NCBI GenBank assembly: GCA_039414355.1
Contig: JBCDJN010000011.1
Coordinates: 1-64,000, forward strand
Origin: JBCCQL01 sp039414355
GTDB lineage: Bacteria > Planctomycetota > Planctomycetia > Pirellulales > Lacipirellulaceae
Length of the DNA stretch: 64,000 nt
Reading direction: 5' to 3'
The notes beneath the pieces are model-generated. The model saw nothing but the letters and a program-made list of their open reading frames with translations. It was not told the DNA's origin and ran no database searches. The position numbers and the translations under genes are program-made. Positions 49,017-57,801 of the stretch are shown here, piece by piece; position 1 is the stretch's first letter, and every line of letters starts with the position of its first letter.

Positions 49017-49856
49017 TCACAACCATAGCACCAAGCGGTTGTCCAGCATTCCCGGCAGCCGCTTCTTAACCATTGCTTCGACTTGCTTGGGGTGATACCG
49101 CGTGCTTAAGTGGCCGGCGATGATGAGTTCGTTCTTAAAGCGATCGGCGCGTTCCACCAAGTCGTCCAGGTGCATATGACCGTGCTTATGGATCTTCTCC
49201 TTGCGATGATCGGGCGCCACGAAGGTGAGTTCGGTAATGAGGACTTTCGCCTCATACATGACCGGGTTGTTATCCAATCCCGGCGGCGCGCTGTCTCCCA
49301 GATACGCCACGAGCGGCTCGCGGACTTCGCGCGTCACCTCCGTGCCCGCCAGCCGCAGGTCGCGGATCTCGTGGCCCGCCAGGTCGGTGTACTCCGGCTT
49401 GAGCTTCTTGCGGCGCTCCCACACCACGTAGCCCAGCGAATAGACCGTGTGCTTGGTGGCGTGGGCCGTTACCACCAGCTCCCGCGAGAGCTCAATCTCT
49501 TCGCCGTCAACCACCGGCACCAATTCGCACGGCGTGCGGCCGCGGTCCATGCGGGAGTAGTGCTTGAGGATCTCACGCACCGGGCCGGTGAGCGTCTCCG
49601 GCAGGTAGATGGTGGGCGGCTCCATCTTCATCATCCGGCGCCGGGCCACGTAGACCGGCAGCGCCGCGATGTGGTCCAGGTGACCGTGCGAAACGAACCA
49701 CCGCTCGGTGCCCATGAAAGACCACGGCTGAGCCCCCAGGTCGAAGCCGAGGCTCAGCTCCGGCACGCGCCAGTACGTCTGCACCGCCGCCCGGCTGTAC
49801 CCTTCGATGGTCAGGCCGGCGTGTTCGTGGGTTCGTACGGGGGCGTTGTTGACCAT
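49017..49856 (-). CDS. MBL-fold metal-dependent hydrolase, RNase Z-like
   Basis: This is a metallo-beta-lactamase fold protein of 279 residues. The zinc motif is WFVSHGHLDHIAALPVYVA (HxHxDH), with LSRELVVTAHATKHTVYSLG and the third-ligand-type segment VAYLGDS. The C-terminal KHGHMHLDDLVERA and LIIAGHLSTRY carry the later His ligands. This pattern is the RNase Z/ElaC-like family, but the protein is short and lacks the exosite arm, so tRNA 3' processing is not certain. I use the ATG complementary to 49854-49856, with the GLTIEGYSRAAVQTYW N-terminus. Confidence 0.85.
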   Translation of the reverse strand: MVNNAPVRTHEHAGLTIEGYSRAAVQTYWRVPELSLGFDLGAQPWSFMGTERWFVSHGHLDHIAALPVYVARRRMMKMEPPTIYLPETLTGPVREILKHYSRMDRGRTPCELVPVVDGEEIELSRELVVTAHATKHTVYSLGYVVWERRKKLKPEYTDLAGHEIRDLRLAGTEVTREVREPLVAYLGDSAPPGLDNNPVMYEAKVLITELTFVAPDHRKEKIHKHGHMHLDDLVERADRFKNELIIAGHLSTRYHPKQVEAMVKKRLPGMLDNRLVLWL

Positions 49857-50002
49857 CGCGCTGCAGATCGAAGACGTAAGACAACCAGGAAGTTGAGGCG
49901 CCCCGCCGCTACGGGGCCGGGCCGCGGAGCGAGACAAAGGAACGGGCTGTCATGTTCGGTAATCGCGCCGCCGTGACCAAGCCCCGCCGCCGCAGGGCGC
50001 GG

Positions 50003-50806
50003 TTAACCCGCCTGGGGCTCATCGCCCTCGGCGTCGGCTTCGCCGGCAACGGTGACCTGGGCCTGCCCCTCGAGCGGACGCGGACCGGCCCGCAGGGTCA
50101 GGTCGCGGAACGCCTCAGGCTGTTCCACCAGGGCGTGGCCGTGGCGGACCAGTTCCAGCACGGCGAGAAAGACCGCCACCAACTGGGACTTGTGAACCGA
50201 GTCAGGAAACAGATCGACGAAGCGGGTCTCGCCTTCTTCAACCAGTCGGTCGTACACGCGGCGGACGTACACGTGAATGGGCGTGGTGTCGTAAGCGATG
50301 GTCGTTTGAGACGGCGGCGCCAGCTTCTCCTGCATCACCCGGCCGAAGGCGGAGACCAAATCCCATAACTCCACCGACGCCAGCGGCTGCTCCTCCGGCC
50401 GACGCGGCCGCTCGGCCTGATCGGTGGCGACACGCGGCATCTGCAAACGCCACGCCTCGGCCCGACCGCGGAGTTCGTCGGCGGCGTCGCGGCAGCGTTT
50501 GTACTCCAGCAGCCGATCGACGAGGTCCTCCTGCGGGTTGTCGATCGTCGCCTCGACCTCGGCCTCTTCCTCGTCGCTCCTCGGCAGCACCACGCGCGAC
50601 TTAATCTCGATCAGCGTGCTCGCGACTTCCAGGAACGCCCCGATGGAGTCGATATCGAGCTGCTCGAGCACCCGGGCGTGCTCAATGAACTGCTCCGTTA
50701 CCGATGCTAGCTGCAACTGCTCCACCCGCAGCTCGTGCTTCCGCACCAGGTGCAGCAGCAGGTCGAGCGGGCCGAAGTAGTCGGCTAAGGAAACGCTGAA
50801 GGCCAT
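50003..50806 (-). CDS. scpA: Segregation and condensation protein ScpA
   Basis: ScpA is the kleisin that bridges the SMC dimer and binds ScpB in the bacterial condensin. The 267-residue protein has the family N-terminus FSVSLADYFGPLDLLLHLVRKHEL and ASVTEQFIEHARVLEQLDID, then FLEVASTLIEIKSRVVLPR. The C-terminal winged helix has THFVDLF-like TRFVDLFPDSVHKSQLVAVFLAVLELV. The last 40 residues add a polar Ala/Glu/Gly tail. The start is the ATG complementary to 50804-50806, matching the conserved N-terminus. No scpB or smc in the window. Confidence 0.92.
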   Translation of the reverse strand: MAFSVSLADYFGPLDLLLHLVRKHELRVEQLQLASVTEQFIEHARVLEQLDIDSIGAFLEVASTLIEIKSRVVLPRSDEEEAEVEATIDNPQEDLVDRLLEYKRCRDAADELRGRAEAWRLQMPRVATDQAERPRRPEEQPLASVELWDLVSAFGRVMQEKLAPPSQTTIAYDTTPIHVYVRRVYDRLVEEGETRFVDLFPDSVHKSQLVAVFLAVLELVRHGHALVEQPEAFRDLTLRAGPRPLEGQAQVTVAGEADAEGDEPQAG

Positions 50807-50873
50807 AACGCAGCGGCACAGGGGAGCGGAGGTCGAGCGTTTGTAGCAGCGCCACCCCGCCGGCGCAAGACAA

Positions 50874-50906
50874 GACGCCCCGCCGGCGGGTTGCCGGCGG
50901 GGCGTC
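50874..50906 (-). terminator. Strong hairpin terminator of the Cys/Pro-repeat gene
   Basis: GACGCCCCGCCGGC pairs perfectly (14 bp) with GCCGGCGGGGCGTC around a 5-nt loop. On the minus strand it is followed by TTGTCTTG. It lies 35 bp after the stop of the gene at 50942, and also separates it from scpA. Confidence 0.8.
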
Positions 50907-50941
50907 GTTGTCAAAACACTTGGCAGCCGCGTGCGCGGGGC

Positions 50942-51472
50942 TCACTCGACCGAGACTTCCACCTCAACCGACGCCGGCTCGCCCGGGGCTTCCGGCTCGC
51001 CGGGAGCTTCCGGCTCACCCGGGGCTTCAGCTTCGGGGGAGACCTCAGGCGGGGCGGGGGCGGGGGTCGGCTCGTCGGCGGGCGACGAAACGACGGGCGT
51101 CTCGCTGATGATCACGCCTTCGCTCATCACAACCTCGCCGCCGCAGCCGCAGTCACTCTCAACGACCACTTCGCCACACGGAGCAGGCTCGCCGCACGGG
51201 GCCGGAGCGGGCTCACCGCAGCCGCAGTCGCTCTCAACCACAACCTCGCCACACGGCGCGGGCTCAGCACACGGAGCGGGGGCCGGCTCGCAGCACGGGG
51301 CCGGAGCGGGCTCGCAGCACACGGGCTCAGGCTCGGGGCAGCAAGCGGGCTTCTTGCACTTGGCGAACAGCTTGGCCAGCAGGCCAGCGTCGGCGTCGGC
51401 CGCCGCGCCAAACACCAAGCAGAACGACACGCTGGTCAGCACCAGCGCCCGAATCAGGGAAACAGTACGCAT
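50942..51472 (-). CDS. Secreted Cys/Pro/Glu-repeat protein A
   Basis: This is a 176-residue protein of unknown function. A signal peptide covers about residues 1-29 (ALVLTSVSFCLVFGAAADADA) and is followed by GLLAKLFAKCKK. Residues 42-115 hold about 18 cysteines in repeats of CCEPAPAP, AEPAPCGE and CGEVVVESDCGCG (the last occurs twice). The tail has EAPGEPEAPGEP repeats and ends acidic. Cysteine pairs separated by Pro/Glu suggest metal binding or cross-linked envelope material; this is inference. It is a paralogue of the gene at 51792, with the same N-terminal GL(L/F)-C-K layout. Confidence 0.75.
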   Translation of the reverse strand: MRTVSLIRALVLTSVSFCLVFGAAADADAGLLAKLFAKCKKPACCPEPEPVCCEPAPAPCCEPAPAPCAEPAPCGEVVVESDCGCGEPAPAPCGEPAPCGEVVVESDCGCGGEVVMSEGVIISETPVVSSPADEPTPAPAPPEVSPEAEAPGEPEAPGEPEAPGEPASVEVEVSVE

Positions 51473-51617
51473 GTGAAACTCCAGACAGAGGTTCGCTCAG
51501 CGTGCATGACGGCAGCCCTGCCGAGAATTCTCCAACGGGTGCAATCGCAGCCGGCCGAGCGAGGATCGGCGGCGATTGACCGTCTCTTTGGTTGTCGATC
51601 AACTTCCACAAATGGAG

Positions 51618-51646
51618 AAGCTAGGAGGCTGAACGCGACCTGTCAA
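51618..51646 (-). promoter_or_regulatory. Sigma-70-like promoter of Cys/Pro-repeat protein A
   Basis: On the minus strand there is TTGACA (51646-51641), then a 17-bp spacer and TAGCTT (51623-51618). The -35 box is perfect and the -10 weak. Confidence 0.5.
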
Positions 51647-51719
51647 CTTGCGGAGAGTACGGCCACTTGGCCGACTTTGCCGCCATCCAGTCGTCAGTCC
51701 GTCCCCACACAGCAAGCAA

Positions 51720-51754
51720 CTGGGGCGTCGCCACGCAAACTGGCGACGCCCCAG
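51720..51754 (-). terminator. Hairpin terminator of Cys/Pro-repeat protein B
   Basis: CTGGGGCGTCGCCA pairs perfectly (14 bp) with TGGCGACGCCCCAG around a 7-nt loop, followed on the minus strand by TTGCTTGC. It lies 37 bp after the stop of the gene at 51792. Confidence 0.75.
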
Positions 51755-51791
51755 GGCAGAGGTTTCGAGCGACCGTGCGGCCGCTACCCGC

Positions 51792-52247
51792 TTACGGGCA
51801 GCAAGGCGGGGGGCACGGCGGCGGGCAGCACCTGGCCGCACGGCGCGCCTTGCACTTCTCGATCAGGCGGGCGAACAGACCCTTACGCGGCGGGCAGGGC
51901 TCGCAGCAGGGCTCCGGCTCGCAGCAAACCGGCTCGGGCTCGCAGCAGACGGGTGCCGGCTCACACACCGGGGCGGGCTCGCAGCAGACCGGTTCCGGCT
52001 CGCAAACCGGAGCGGGGGCAGGCTCGCAGCACACCGGCTCGGGCTCACACACTGGGGCCGGCTCGCAGCAGACGGGCTCGGGCTCGCAGCAAACCGGCTC
52101 CGGCTCGCAGCAAACCGGCTCCGGCTCGCAGCACGACTTCTTCTTCAGGCAGCCGAACAGGCCGGCCTGGGCATCCGCGGTGGCGCCGGCCAGAACGGCC
52201 ACGGCCGCCAGGGTGCACATCGCACGCACAAGACTCGTGAACTTCAT
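51792..52247 (-). CDS. Secreted Cys/Pro/Glu-repeat protein B
   Basis: This is a 151-residue protein of unknown function. A signal peptide covers about residues 1-27 (AMCTLAAVAVLAGATADAQA), then GLFGCLKKKS. Residues 39-118 consist of about ten tandem CCEPEPV units and CEPAPV variants, giving some 25 cysteines. The C-terminus returns to basic helix (RKGLFARLIEKCKARRA) and ends CCPPPCPPPCCP. The ATG is complementary to 52245-52247. The repeat period is 6-7 residues. The neighbouring paralogue, separate promoters and separate terminators suggest each is expressed highly and on its own. Confidence 0.8.
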   Translation of the reverse strand: MKFTSLVRAMCTLAAVAVLAGATADAQAGLFGCLKKKSCCEPEPVCCEPEPVCCEPEPVCCEPAPVCEPEPVCCEPAPAPVCEPEPVCCEPAPVCEPAPVCCEPEPVCCEPEPCCEPCPPRKGLFARLIEKCKARRAARCCPPPCPPPCCP

Positions 52248-52613
52248 CAAAGAACTCCAATCACGGTGAGTGACGCCGCCGCCCGACCCGTTGGCCACAA
52301 TGCTTGGCATGGTTCGCCAGTCGGGCCGCTCCCCCGAGAAGGTGCGAATCGACCCTGAGCGGGACGCCGGTGTAAGGTGGGCCGAATGGGGCGCCGAAAC
52401 CGTCTCGGCGAACACTCCATCCGGTCGAGTTTGCGGGTTCGGTTATCTGGTGAAACCCGCACGCTCGCCGGTAGCCTAGCACCGGTAGGGGGGGTGTCAA
52501 CGGCCCCCAAGAGATAAAGCCAGAGCTTTAGGTAAATGATGATGGCCCCAAGCCACCACGCTGCCGGGGCTTGAAAATCCGTGCAATACGACCGTTCGGC
52601 ACAACCCGCACCA
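52248..52613 (-). other. Upstream region of Cys/Pro-repeat protein B
   Basis: This is 366 bp without a credible gene. It contains a strong promoter candidate at 52473-52500 (minus strand), implying a leader of roughly 220 nt. Confidence 0.6.
52473..52500 (-). promoter_or_regulatory. Sigma-70-like promoter of Cys/Pro-repeat protein B
   Basis: On the minus strand there is TTGACA (52500-52495), a 16-bp spacer and TAGGCT (52478-52473), with TGC just before the -10 as an extended -10 element. It resembles the paralogue's promoter. Confidence 0.55.
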
Positions 52614-53192
52614 TCAGCGCGTTGCGGTGTCAGGGCGAGTCGCGGTGCGTGCCGGCCCCTCGGTGACGGGCGGCTGGCCCACAAAGCCGGGGTGGCTGTA
52701 AGCCGGGGCCGCCGGGGCCTGCTCCTCTTCCTCAAAGTTGATGATCACCGGCGGCTGGTCGGGGCCCGTCTCGTACACCACGCCAGAGACTCGCCAGCCC
52801 TCGGCGACCTTCTTGAGCAGGCAGAGCATCTCGCCTTCGTCCGACTGATCGGTCAACGAGCACTGAACTGCGGCGCGTGCGGAGTCGATCTTGCGAACCT
52901 CGCCAACGCGGAAATCGGGGGCCCCCAGCTCCGGCGACGCAAAGCCCTGCTCGCTTGCCGCAAACTGCCGCTGGGCGTCGGGCGTGAGCATCCGCGTGGC
53001 GCCCGGCGTATCGCCCTTCACCACCGCGTCCAGAAACCGGTGCGCGGCATTGGCAATGGGGTCCTGCGGGGCCGCCCCGGCCGCGGGCGCCTTGGCCTTG
53101 GTGACCTGCGGCGCGGGGGCCTCGCCGCCACCACAACCCCAAACCGGCAAGCAGGCAGCGACGATCAACAGCAGGGCGGGGCGGGTCCGCAT
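52614..53192 (-). CDS. Lipoprotein of unknown function
   Basis: This is a 192-residue protein with a lipoprotein signal peptide: RTRPALLLIVAACLPVWGC ends in a lipobox (PVWGC) with Cys at residue 20. A Gly/Ala/Pro linker follows. Residues 50-160 form a single domain with AAHRFLDAVVKGDTPGATRML and VQCSLTDQSDEGEMLCLLKK then GWRVSGVVYETG. This outline is that of NTF2-like or DUF4878-type domains. It ends in a Pro/Thr-rich tail. The ATG is complementary to 53190-53192. It follows the P-loop gene on the same strand with a 159-bp gap. Confidence 0.75.
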   Translation of the reverse strand: MRTRPALLLIVAACLPVWGCGGGEAPAPQVTKAKAPAAGAAPQDPIANAAHRFLDAVVKGDTPGATRMLTPDAQRQFAASEQGFASPELGAPDFRVGEVRKIDSARAAVQCSLTDQSDEGEMLCLLKKVAEGWRVSGVVYETGPDQPPVIINFEEEEQAPAAPAYSHPGFVGQPPVTEGPARTATRPDTATR

Positions 53193-53351
53193 AGCGATAT
53201 CCTTATCGCAGGGTGATTCAAGGAAGGGCCAGCCAGCCCGGAGTCCTCCGAGCGGGCCGATCGGGGCGGGAGCATCCCAAAGCCCCCGCAGGCGGTCAAT
53301 GCGAGAAACACGCGGCGTTAAAGCAAGCACCGCTCCGGGCGGGCCCACCGA

Positions 53352-54878
53352 TCACCCCGCCGCCAGGCCGCGATCGACCGACGTCTGTTCGCGGCTGTAG
53401 AGAGTGAACACCTGCTCGAACATCTCTCGCGAGACCCGCCACTGCGGGTCGGTGTCGGTGTAGGCGTTGCAGTGGGCGGCGATCAGGCGGTAGAGGAACT
53501 TGAACAGGTGCCGCGGGGTGCGTAGCGATCGGAACGCCTCGATCAGCCGCTCGCTGCTGAGATTCTCGCCCAGCATCGCGCCGATGGTTGGCGTGCTGCC
53601 ACCGGTAGCGCATGCCGCGAGCCGGGCGTTCGCCAGGTCCATTAGCGCTTCGCCGGTCCAGTCGAGCGACGGCACCAGATTCTGCTTGTCGATACGGGCG
53701 CGCTGGTGGAAGTCGCGGTCCTCGCGGCTGAGGTGCTCCATCAACTCGTCCGGCAGCAGCAGCTTCAGACCCAGGCCTGGCTGCTTGAGGAACTTGTTAT
53801 CGAGCATCGACCAGACGAGGTCCCGCATCAGCGTCGCCTGGCCGCCGGTCAGATGCGGCTCGTCCACGCGGTCCACCAGCACCAACAGGCCGGTCACTCC
53901 CAGCGACTTGAGCACGCCCTGCAGCTTGGCGAGCAGCTCGTAGCGGTCGTCGGTTCGTGGCTTACTGGGGAGCGGTTGGTTCTCAAGGTCGGCGCCGGTG
54001 AGCGACATCAGCAGCCGCCGCGTCGTCTCCGGGTCTCGCCGCAGCACGCGGAGGTTGCCCGTGATCTTCCGGCCCAGCAGGTAGAAGCGAAGGCACTTCA
54101 GCAGCCACGGCACCCAGAAGGCGAGGAGCAACAGGTACGGCCAGGGGCTCGCCAGCCAGCTCCAGTTGCTGGTCAGGCCAATCACCGCCGCCACCGCCAC
54201 CGAGCCAAGGGCGCCGAGGGCCGGCTCCAGCCACGGCCGCCACAGCGACGGGCCGAAGCCGGCAAATTTTAGTCGGCGACGCAATCGGCCCCATCGCCGC
54301 GTGAGCGGTTCGCCGGTGGAGTCGTCATAGCACGCGGCAAGCAGCAGCAGGTCGCGCTTCTGGGCGTGGTCGAGCGCCGCGGCCGGGTCGCTCTCGGTCG
54401 CGCTTGGCGTGAGGCGGTTCGCGTCGGGGCCGGTCGGGTGCTTCGCGGCAAGCAGGTGGTCGATCAGATCCGTCACGCCAAGCGACAGGATCGCGTCCAT
54501 GTGGTCCCACAGCTTCCACTCGGCCAGCACCTTCGCCGGGTCGCGCTGCTTGCGGCGGCTGAGGCGATCGGCGAAGCGGTCGAGGAACGGGTTGAAGTCG
54601 TCGTACTCAATCACCCAAACGCGGCCGCTCTTGTTCTCGGCGTTGTGCGTGGCGATGCGGCCCATGATCTGCAGCCGCATGGCGGTCTTGCCGGCGCCCT
54701 TCTCGCCGAAAACGATCGACGTGGCCGGGTCGCCCGGGTCGCCGAACACCTTGTCCCACGCCGGGTGGAACGTGGTTTCGCGGCAGCGGTTCTTGAAGAC
54801 CGGGTCGGTCTGCGCGTCTTCCTCGGCAAACGGATTCACCGCCACGCCGTGGTGCTCGAAGAACTGGTCGGTGCGCAT
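53352..54878 (-). CDS. P-loop NTPase with internal membrane hairpin (KAP-like)
   Basis: This is a 508-residue protein. Residues 1-60 contain MRTDQFFEHHGVAVNPFAEED. Walker A is IVFGEKGAGKTAMR near residue 57. A charged linker follows, then two membrane segments near residues 225-245 and 250-275 (LGALGSVAVAAVIGLTS; WPYLLLLAFWVPWLLKCL). Walker B is GLLVLVDRVDEPH near residue 350, with the helical STAND/KAP-like C-terminal region. The transmembrane pair between Walker A and Walker B matches KAP-family NTPases. Its role is unknown. I use the ATG complementary to 54876-54878; the upstream extension is unlike protein. It is divergent from the gene at 55076. Confidence 0.75.
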   Translation of the reverse strand: MRTDQFFEHHGVAVNPFAEEDAQTDPVFKNRCRETTFHPAWDKVFGDPGDPATSIVFGEKGAGKTAMRLQIMGRIATHNAENKSGRVWVIEYDDFNPFLDRFADRLSRRKQRDPAKVLAEWKLWDHMDAILSLGVTDLIDHLLAAKHPTGPDANRLTPSATESDPAAALDHAQKRDLLLLAACYDDSTGEPLTRRWGRLRRRLKFAGFGPSLWRPWLEPALGALGSVAVAAVIGLTSNWSWLASPWPYLLLLAFWVPWLLKCLRFYLLGRKITGNLRVLRRDPETTRRLLMSLTGADLENQPLPSKPRTDDRYELLAKLQGVLKSLGVTGLLVLVDRVDEPHLTGGQATLMRDLVWSMLDNKFLKQPGLGLKLLLPDELMEHLSREDRDFHQRARIDKQNLVPSLDWTGEALMDLANARLAACATGGSTPTIGAMLGENLSSERLIEAFRSLRTPRHLFKFLYRLIAAHCNAYTDTDPQWRVSREMFEQVFTLYSREQTSVDRGLAAG

Positions 54879-55075
54879 TGCGGGGTTTGCCGAGCGGGGG
54901 TGCTTGCGGGGAGGCGGGTCGCCGATGGGCGCGCAGTTCGCCCCCCAAGCGTACGCCGCGGCGGGCACGAGGGAACCTCCGCCTCGCGGTAGCTGGCCGG
55001 CCGCGGCCCGTATAATCGACACAACGGGGCCAACGCCCGGCCCGCCGCCCGCTTCCCTCGAACTCCGCCACCACC

Positions 55076-55645
55076 ATGGCCGACCCGCCCGCCAACCAAC
55101 CCCCTGAGCCGCTGCCGCCGCTCAAGACCGACCCGCGCTACGGCCACTACCCGTGGTGGCCGGAGGACGGCGACGGCTGGCTGCACCCGGAGGATGTTGA
55201 GCTCGCCCGGCGGACCCTTCCATCGCCGCGGATCTGGCGGACCGACGGCCGGATTCTGACCAAGCTCGACGACGCGGCCGGCGGACCATTCATCGTCCTT
55301 CACTACGGCGCCGACCGCCTCCGCGTCCGCCCGCGCCTCTGGCAAGAAGTGCCACGGCCGCAGTTCGAGATCGACGACCTGGTCGAGGTCCTCCCGCATG
55401 GCATGCAGAACGACCCAGTCACCGGCCGCGTCCGCGAGGTGCTGTGGGACGACACGAAGCACCGGGTGATCTACCAACTGGACGTCGCCGACCGGCTGGT
55501 TGAAACGCGGTATACGAAGGACGACCTGAAGCCGGTCGATGAAACCATCGCGCAACCGACGGTCCGGGTCGAACCGCCTCAAGACGACGCAGCGGTCGAT
55601 GCGTTGGTTGAGGGTCTGCCGAAAGCGGATCACCTCGACCCATGA
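55076..55645 (+). CDS. Conserved-looking cytoplasmic protein (unknown)
   Basis: This is a 189-residue soluble protein that I do not recognise. The N-terminus is Pro-rich. DPRYGHYPWWPEDGDGWLHPED is a distinctive Trp-rich stretch at about residues 19-40, and VEVLPHGMQNDPVTGRVREVLW then HRVIYQLDVADRLVETRYTKDDL resembles an SH3-like/KOW barrel (residues 100-150). The C-terminus is acidic. It is divergent from the P-loop gene by 197 bp. The next gene on the same strand starts 71 bp later. Confidence 0.7.
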   Translation: MADPPANQPPEPLPPLKTDPRYGHYPWWPEDGDGWLHPEDVELARRTLPSPRIWRTDGRILTKLDDAAGGPFIVLHYGADRLRVRPRLWQEVPRPQFEIDDLVEVLPHGMQNDPVTGRVREVLWDDTKHRVIYQLDVADRLVETRYTKDDLKPVDETIAQPTVRVEPPQDDAAVDALVEGLPKADHLDP

Positions 55646-55716
55646 ACAAAGTTTACCGCTACTGCGTATCGCGATGGTCGACCTAAAGACCACGCGTAGA
55701 GACACTGGCGACTGGC

Positions 55717-56346
55717 ATGGCGAATCGGCTCCCACGCGGCGTGGCTGCTCGGGTGGCCGCCGTGATGTTCTCGCTGGCGCTAGGCTTCTGGCTAACCACC
55801 GTGCGGCCGGTGCCTTTGAGCAGGTCGTTGCCTACGACGGTTGCCGCTTACGCCCACGGGTCTGAGATCGGCATCGGTTTCCTGTCGCACGGCGGTTTGA
55901 GCACCGCCTACGCTTCGACCCAGATCGCTCGCGAGGGCTTCGACTGGTCTGAGAGAATAGACGGCCACTACTGCGGCGGCATCTTCTACCAGCCGATCGC
56001 CGGCCAGGACCTTGGGAGCAGCAGTTACCGAAACGGCCTGGGGATCAGCCTAGCACTCGGCACTCTCGGATGGTCCTGCCCGTACTGGCTCATGATGGTC
56101 ACTTGGGCCATTGCCTTCGCCTGTACATCGCCACAGACCCGATTTCGGCTGCGAGACTTGGCCCTGGCTGCGACACTTGCAGCGTGCTTCCTCACGCTTG
56201 TTCGGCTGAGGTGTGCGATGCCGCTCGCATTGCTGCTCAACGTGGCAACAGCAACGCTTCTGATCTCAGTTATGGGCTATTCGCTGACGCAGACGATCCG
56301 ACGCACGCCAGTGACCCAAGACTTGATGCGCAGCACCAGCACTTAG
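55717..56346 (+). CDS. Small membrane protein of unknown function
   Basis: This is a 209-residue protein with an N-terminal membrane segment (residues 12-30, AAVMFSLALGFWLTTV) and three more near 115-130, 145-165 and 170-190. The segment between the first two (about 40-105) is polar and would be extracytoplasmic. It contains EGFDWSERIDGHYCGGIFYQ. Composition is less GC-rich than its neighbours. I see no recognised domain. It ends 10 bp from the convergent regulator gene. Confidence 0.6.
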   Translation: MANRLPRGVAARVAAVMFSLALGFWLTTVRPVPLSRSLPTTVAAYAHGSEIGIGFLSHGGLSTAYASTQIAREGFDWSERIDGHYCGGIFYQPIAGQDLGSSSYRNGLGISLALGTLGWSCPYWLMMVTWAIAFACTSPQTRFRLRDLALAATLAACFLTLVRLRCAMPLALLLNVATATLLISVMGYSLTQTIRRTPVTQDLMRSTST

Positions 56347-56355
56347 CTCGCCGGC

Positions 56356-57741
56356 CTAAGCACCCGCCGCTTCGGCACGGTCTTCCAGCCCCAGCCGTTT
56401 CATTTTCTTGTAGAGCGTGGTGCGGTTGATGCCGAGTTGGTCGGCGGTTTGGATGCGGTTCCAGCCGTTGGACTCCAGCACCTCGAGGATGATCGCCCGC
56501 TCCGGGCCTTCGAGGGCCTCTTTAAGCGTCTGGCCCGCGTAGTGCGTGGTGCTGATGGCGCCGCCGGGGGAGCGAACCTCAGCCGGCAAGTCGGCGATGT
56601 CGATGACGGTGTTCTTGGAGAGCAGCACCGACCGCTCGACCACGTTCTGCAGCTCACGCACGTTGCCGGGCCAGTGGTGCCGCTGGAGGGCGCCCACCGC
56701 GTCGTCGGAGAAGCCCTGCACGCTGGGGCGGTTGGCGTCTTCGCGGACCTCTTCCAGGAACCGCTGAGCGAGCAGCGGGATGTCGCTCACCCGGCCGCGG
56801 AGCGGCGGCAGCTCCACGTTGATCACGTTGATGCGGTAGTACAGGTCTTGGCGGAACTTGCCCTCAGCGACGTTCTTCGCCAGGTCCTCGTTGGTGGCCA
56901 GCACCACGCGGACGTCTACGTTGTGCGTCTGCGTGCCGCCGACCGGCTCGAAGGCCAGCTCCTGCAGCACGCGGAGCAGCTTCACCTGCATGGCGGCGGT
57001 GGCGGTGCCGATTTCGTCGAGGAAGATTGTGCCGCCGTCGGCCTGCAGGAACTTTCCTGTCTTGTTGGTTGTGGCCCCGGTGAACGCGCCGGCGACGTGG
57101 CCGAAGAGTTCGCTCTCCAGCAGGTTCTCGGGCAGGGCGCCACAGGCTACCTCGACGAACGGCCCGTCACGCCGGCCCGACCGCTGATGGATGGCTCGCG
57201 CGATAAGGCTCTTGCCGGTGCCGCTCTCGCCGGTCACCAGCACCGTGGCGCGGGTGTCGGCGATCGACTCGATCATGTCGAACACGCGGAGCATCCGCGG
57301 GTCGCTCCCCACGATGTGCCCCATGCCGTGCTTGCGATCGAGCTCGTCCTTGAGGTGGGCGTTCTCTTCGATCACCTTCCGCTGACCGAGGGCCCGCTCG
57401 ATGGACATCAGCAGCTCGTCGTCGATGAGCGGCTTGGTCAGGTAGTCGAAGGCGCCGGCGCGGATGGCGTCGACCGCGGAGTCGGCGTTGCCGTAGCCGG
57501 TCATCAGCACCACCTGCATCGACGGCCACCGCCGCAACGACTGCTCCAGCAGGTCGAAGCCGTCGCCGTCGGCGAGGCGGATGTCCGAGAGCAGCAGGTC
57601 GTAACGGGACTGCTCGAGTCCCTCGAGCGCGTCGGCGTAGCCGGTCCGGGCGTCGACCTCCAGGCCCTGGTCGCGGAGCCAATCGGTCATCGACTCAAGG
57701 ACATGGCGGTCGTCATCAACGAGCAGCAGGCGGCCAGACAT
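56356..57741 (-). CDS. NtrC-type sigma-54-dependent response regulator
   Basis: This is a 461-residue activator with three domains. The receiver (residues 3-118) has the phosphorylatable Asp53 in LLLSDIRLADG and the acidic cluster LLLVDDDRHV. The AAA+ domain (about 140-370) has Walker A GESGTGKSLIARAIH and the sigma-54-contact loop GAFTGATTNK. The Fis-type HTH is at the end (LESNGWNRIQTADQLGINRTTLYKKM). Phosphorylated, it would open sigma-54 promoters; a near-consensus one lies before flgF at 2424. No sensor kinase is adjacent. Its start codon follows an inverted pair of heptamer arrays. Confidence 0.95.
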   Translation of the reverse strand: MSGRLLLVDDDRHVLESMTDWLRDQGLEVDARTGYADALEGLEQSRYDLLLSDIRLADGDGFDLLEQSLRRWPSMQVVLMTGYGNADSAVDAIRAGAFDYLTKPLIDDELLMSIERALGQRKVIEENAHLKDELDRKHGMGHIVGSDPRMLRVFDMIESIADTRATVLVTGESGTGKSLIARAIHQRSGRRDGPFVEVACGALPENLLESELFGHVAGAFTGATTNKTGKFLQADGGTIFLDEIGTATAAMQVKLLRVLQELAFEPVGGTQTHNVDVRVVLATNEDLAKNVAEGKFRQDLYYRINVINVELPPLRGRVSDIPLLAQRFLEEVREDANRPSVQGFSDDAVGALQRHHWPGNVRELQNVVERSVLLSKNTVIDIADLPAEVRSPGGAISTTHYAGQTLKEALEGPERAIILEVLESNGWNRIQTADQLGINRTTLYKKMKRLGLEDRAEAAGA

Positions 57742-57750
57742 GCGGAAACT

Positions 57751-57778
57751 CAGAAGTTAGAAGGTAGAAGTCAGAAGT
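57751..57778 (-). repeat. CAGAAGT heptamer array next to the regulator start
   Basis: The units CAGAAGT, TAGAAGG, TAGAAGT, CAGAAGT (plus-strand reading) lie 9 bp from the ATG of the minus-strand regulator gene. Inverted partner at 57802-57836 across a 23-bp spacer. Confidence 0.92.
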
Positions 57779-57801
57779 GGGCGAAGCAGAGTCGGAACAT
57801 C

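Larger units (their letters stand above)
51473..51791 (-). other. Gap between the two Cys/Pro-repeat genes
   Basis: It holds a minus-strand promoter candidate (51618-51646) for the gene at 50942, about 145 bp before its ATG, and the terminator of the upstream paralogue (51720-51754). No gene is supported here. Confidence 0.6.
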
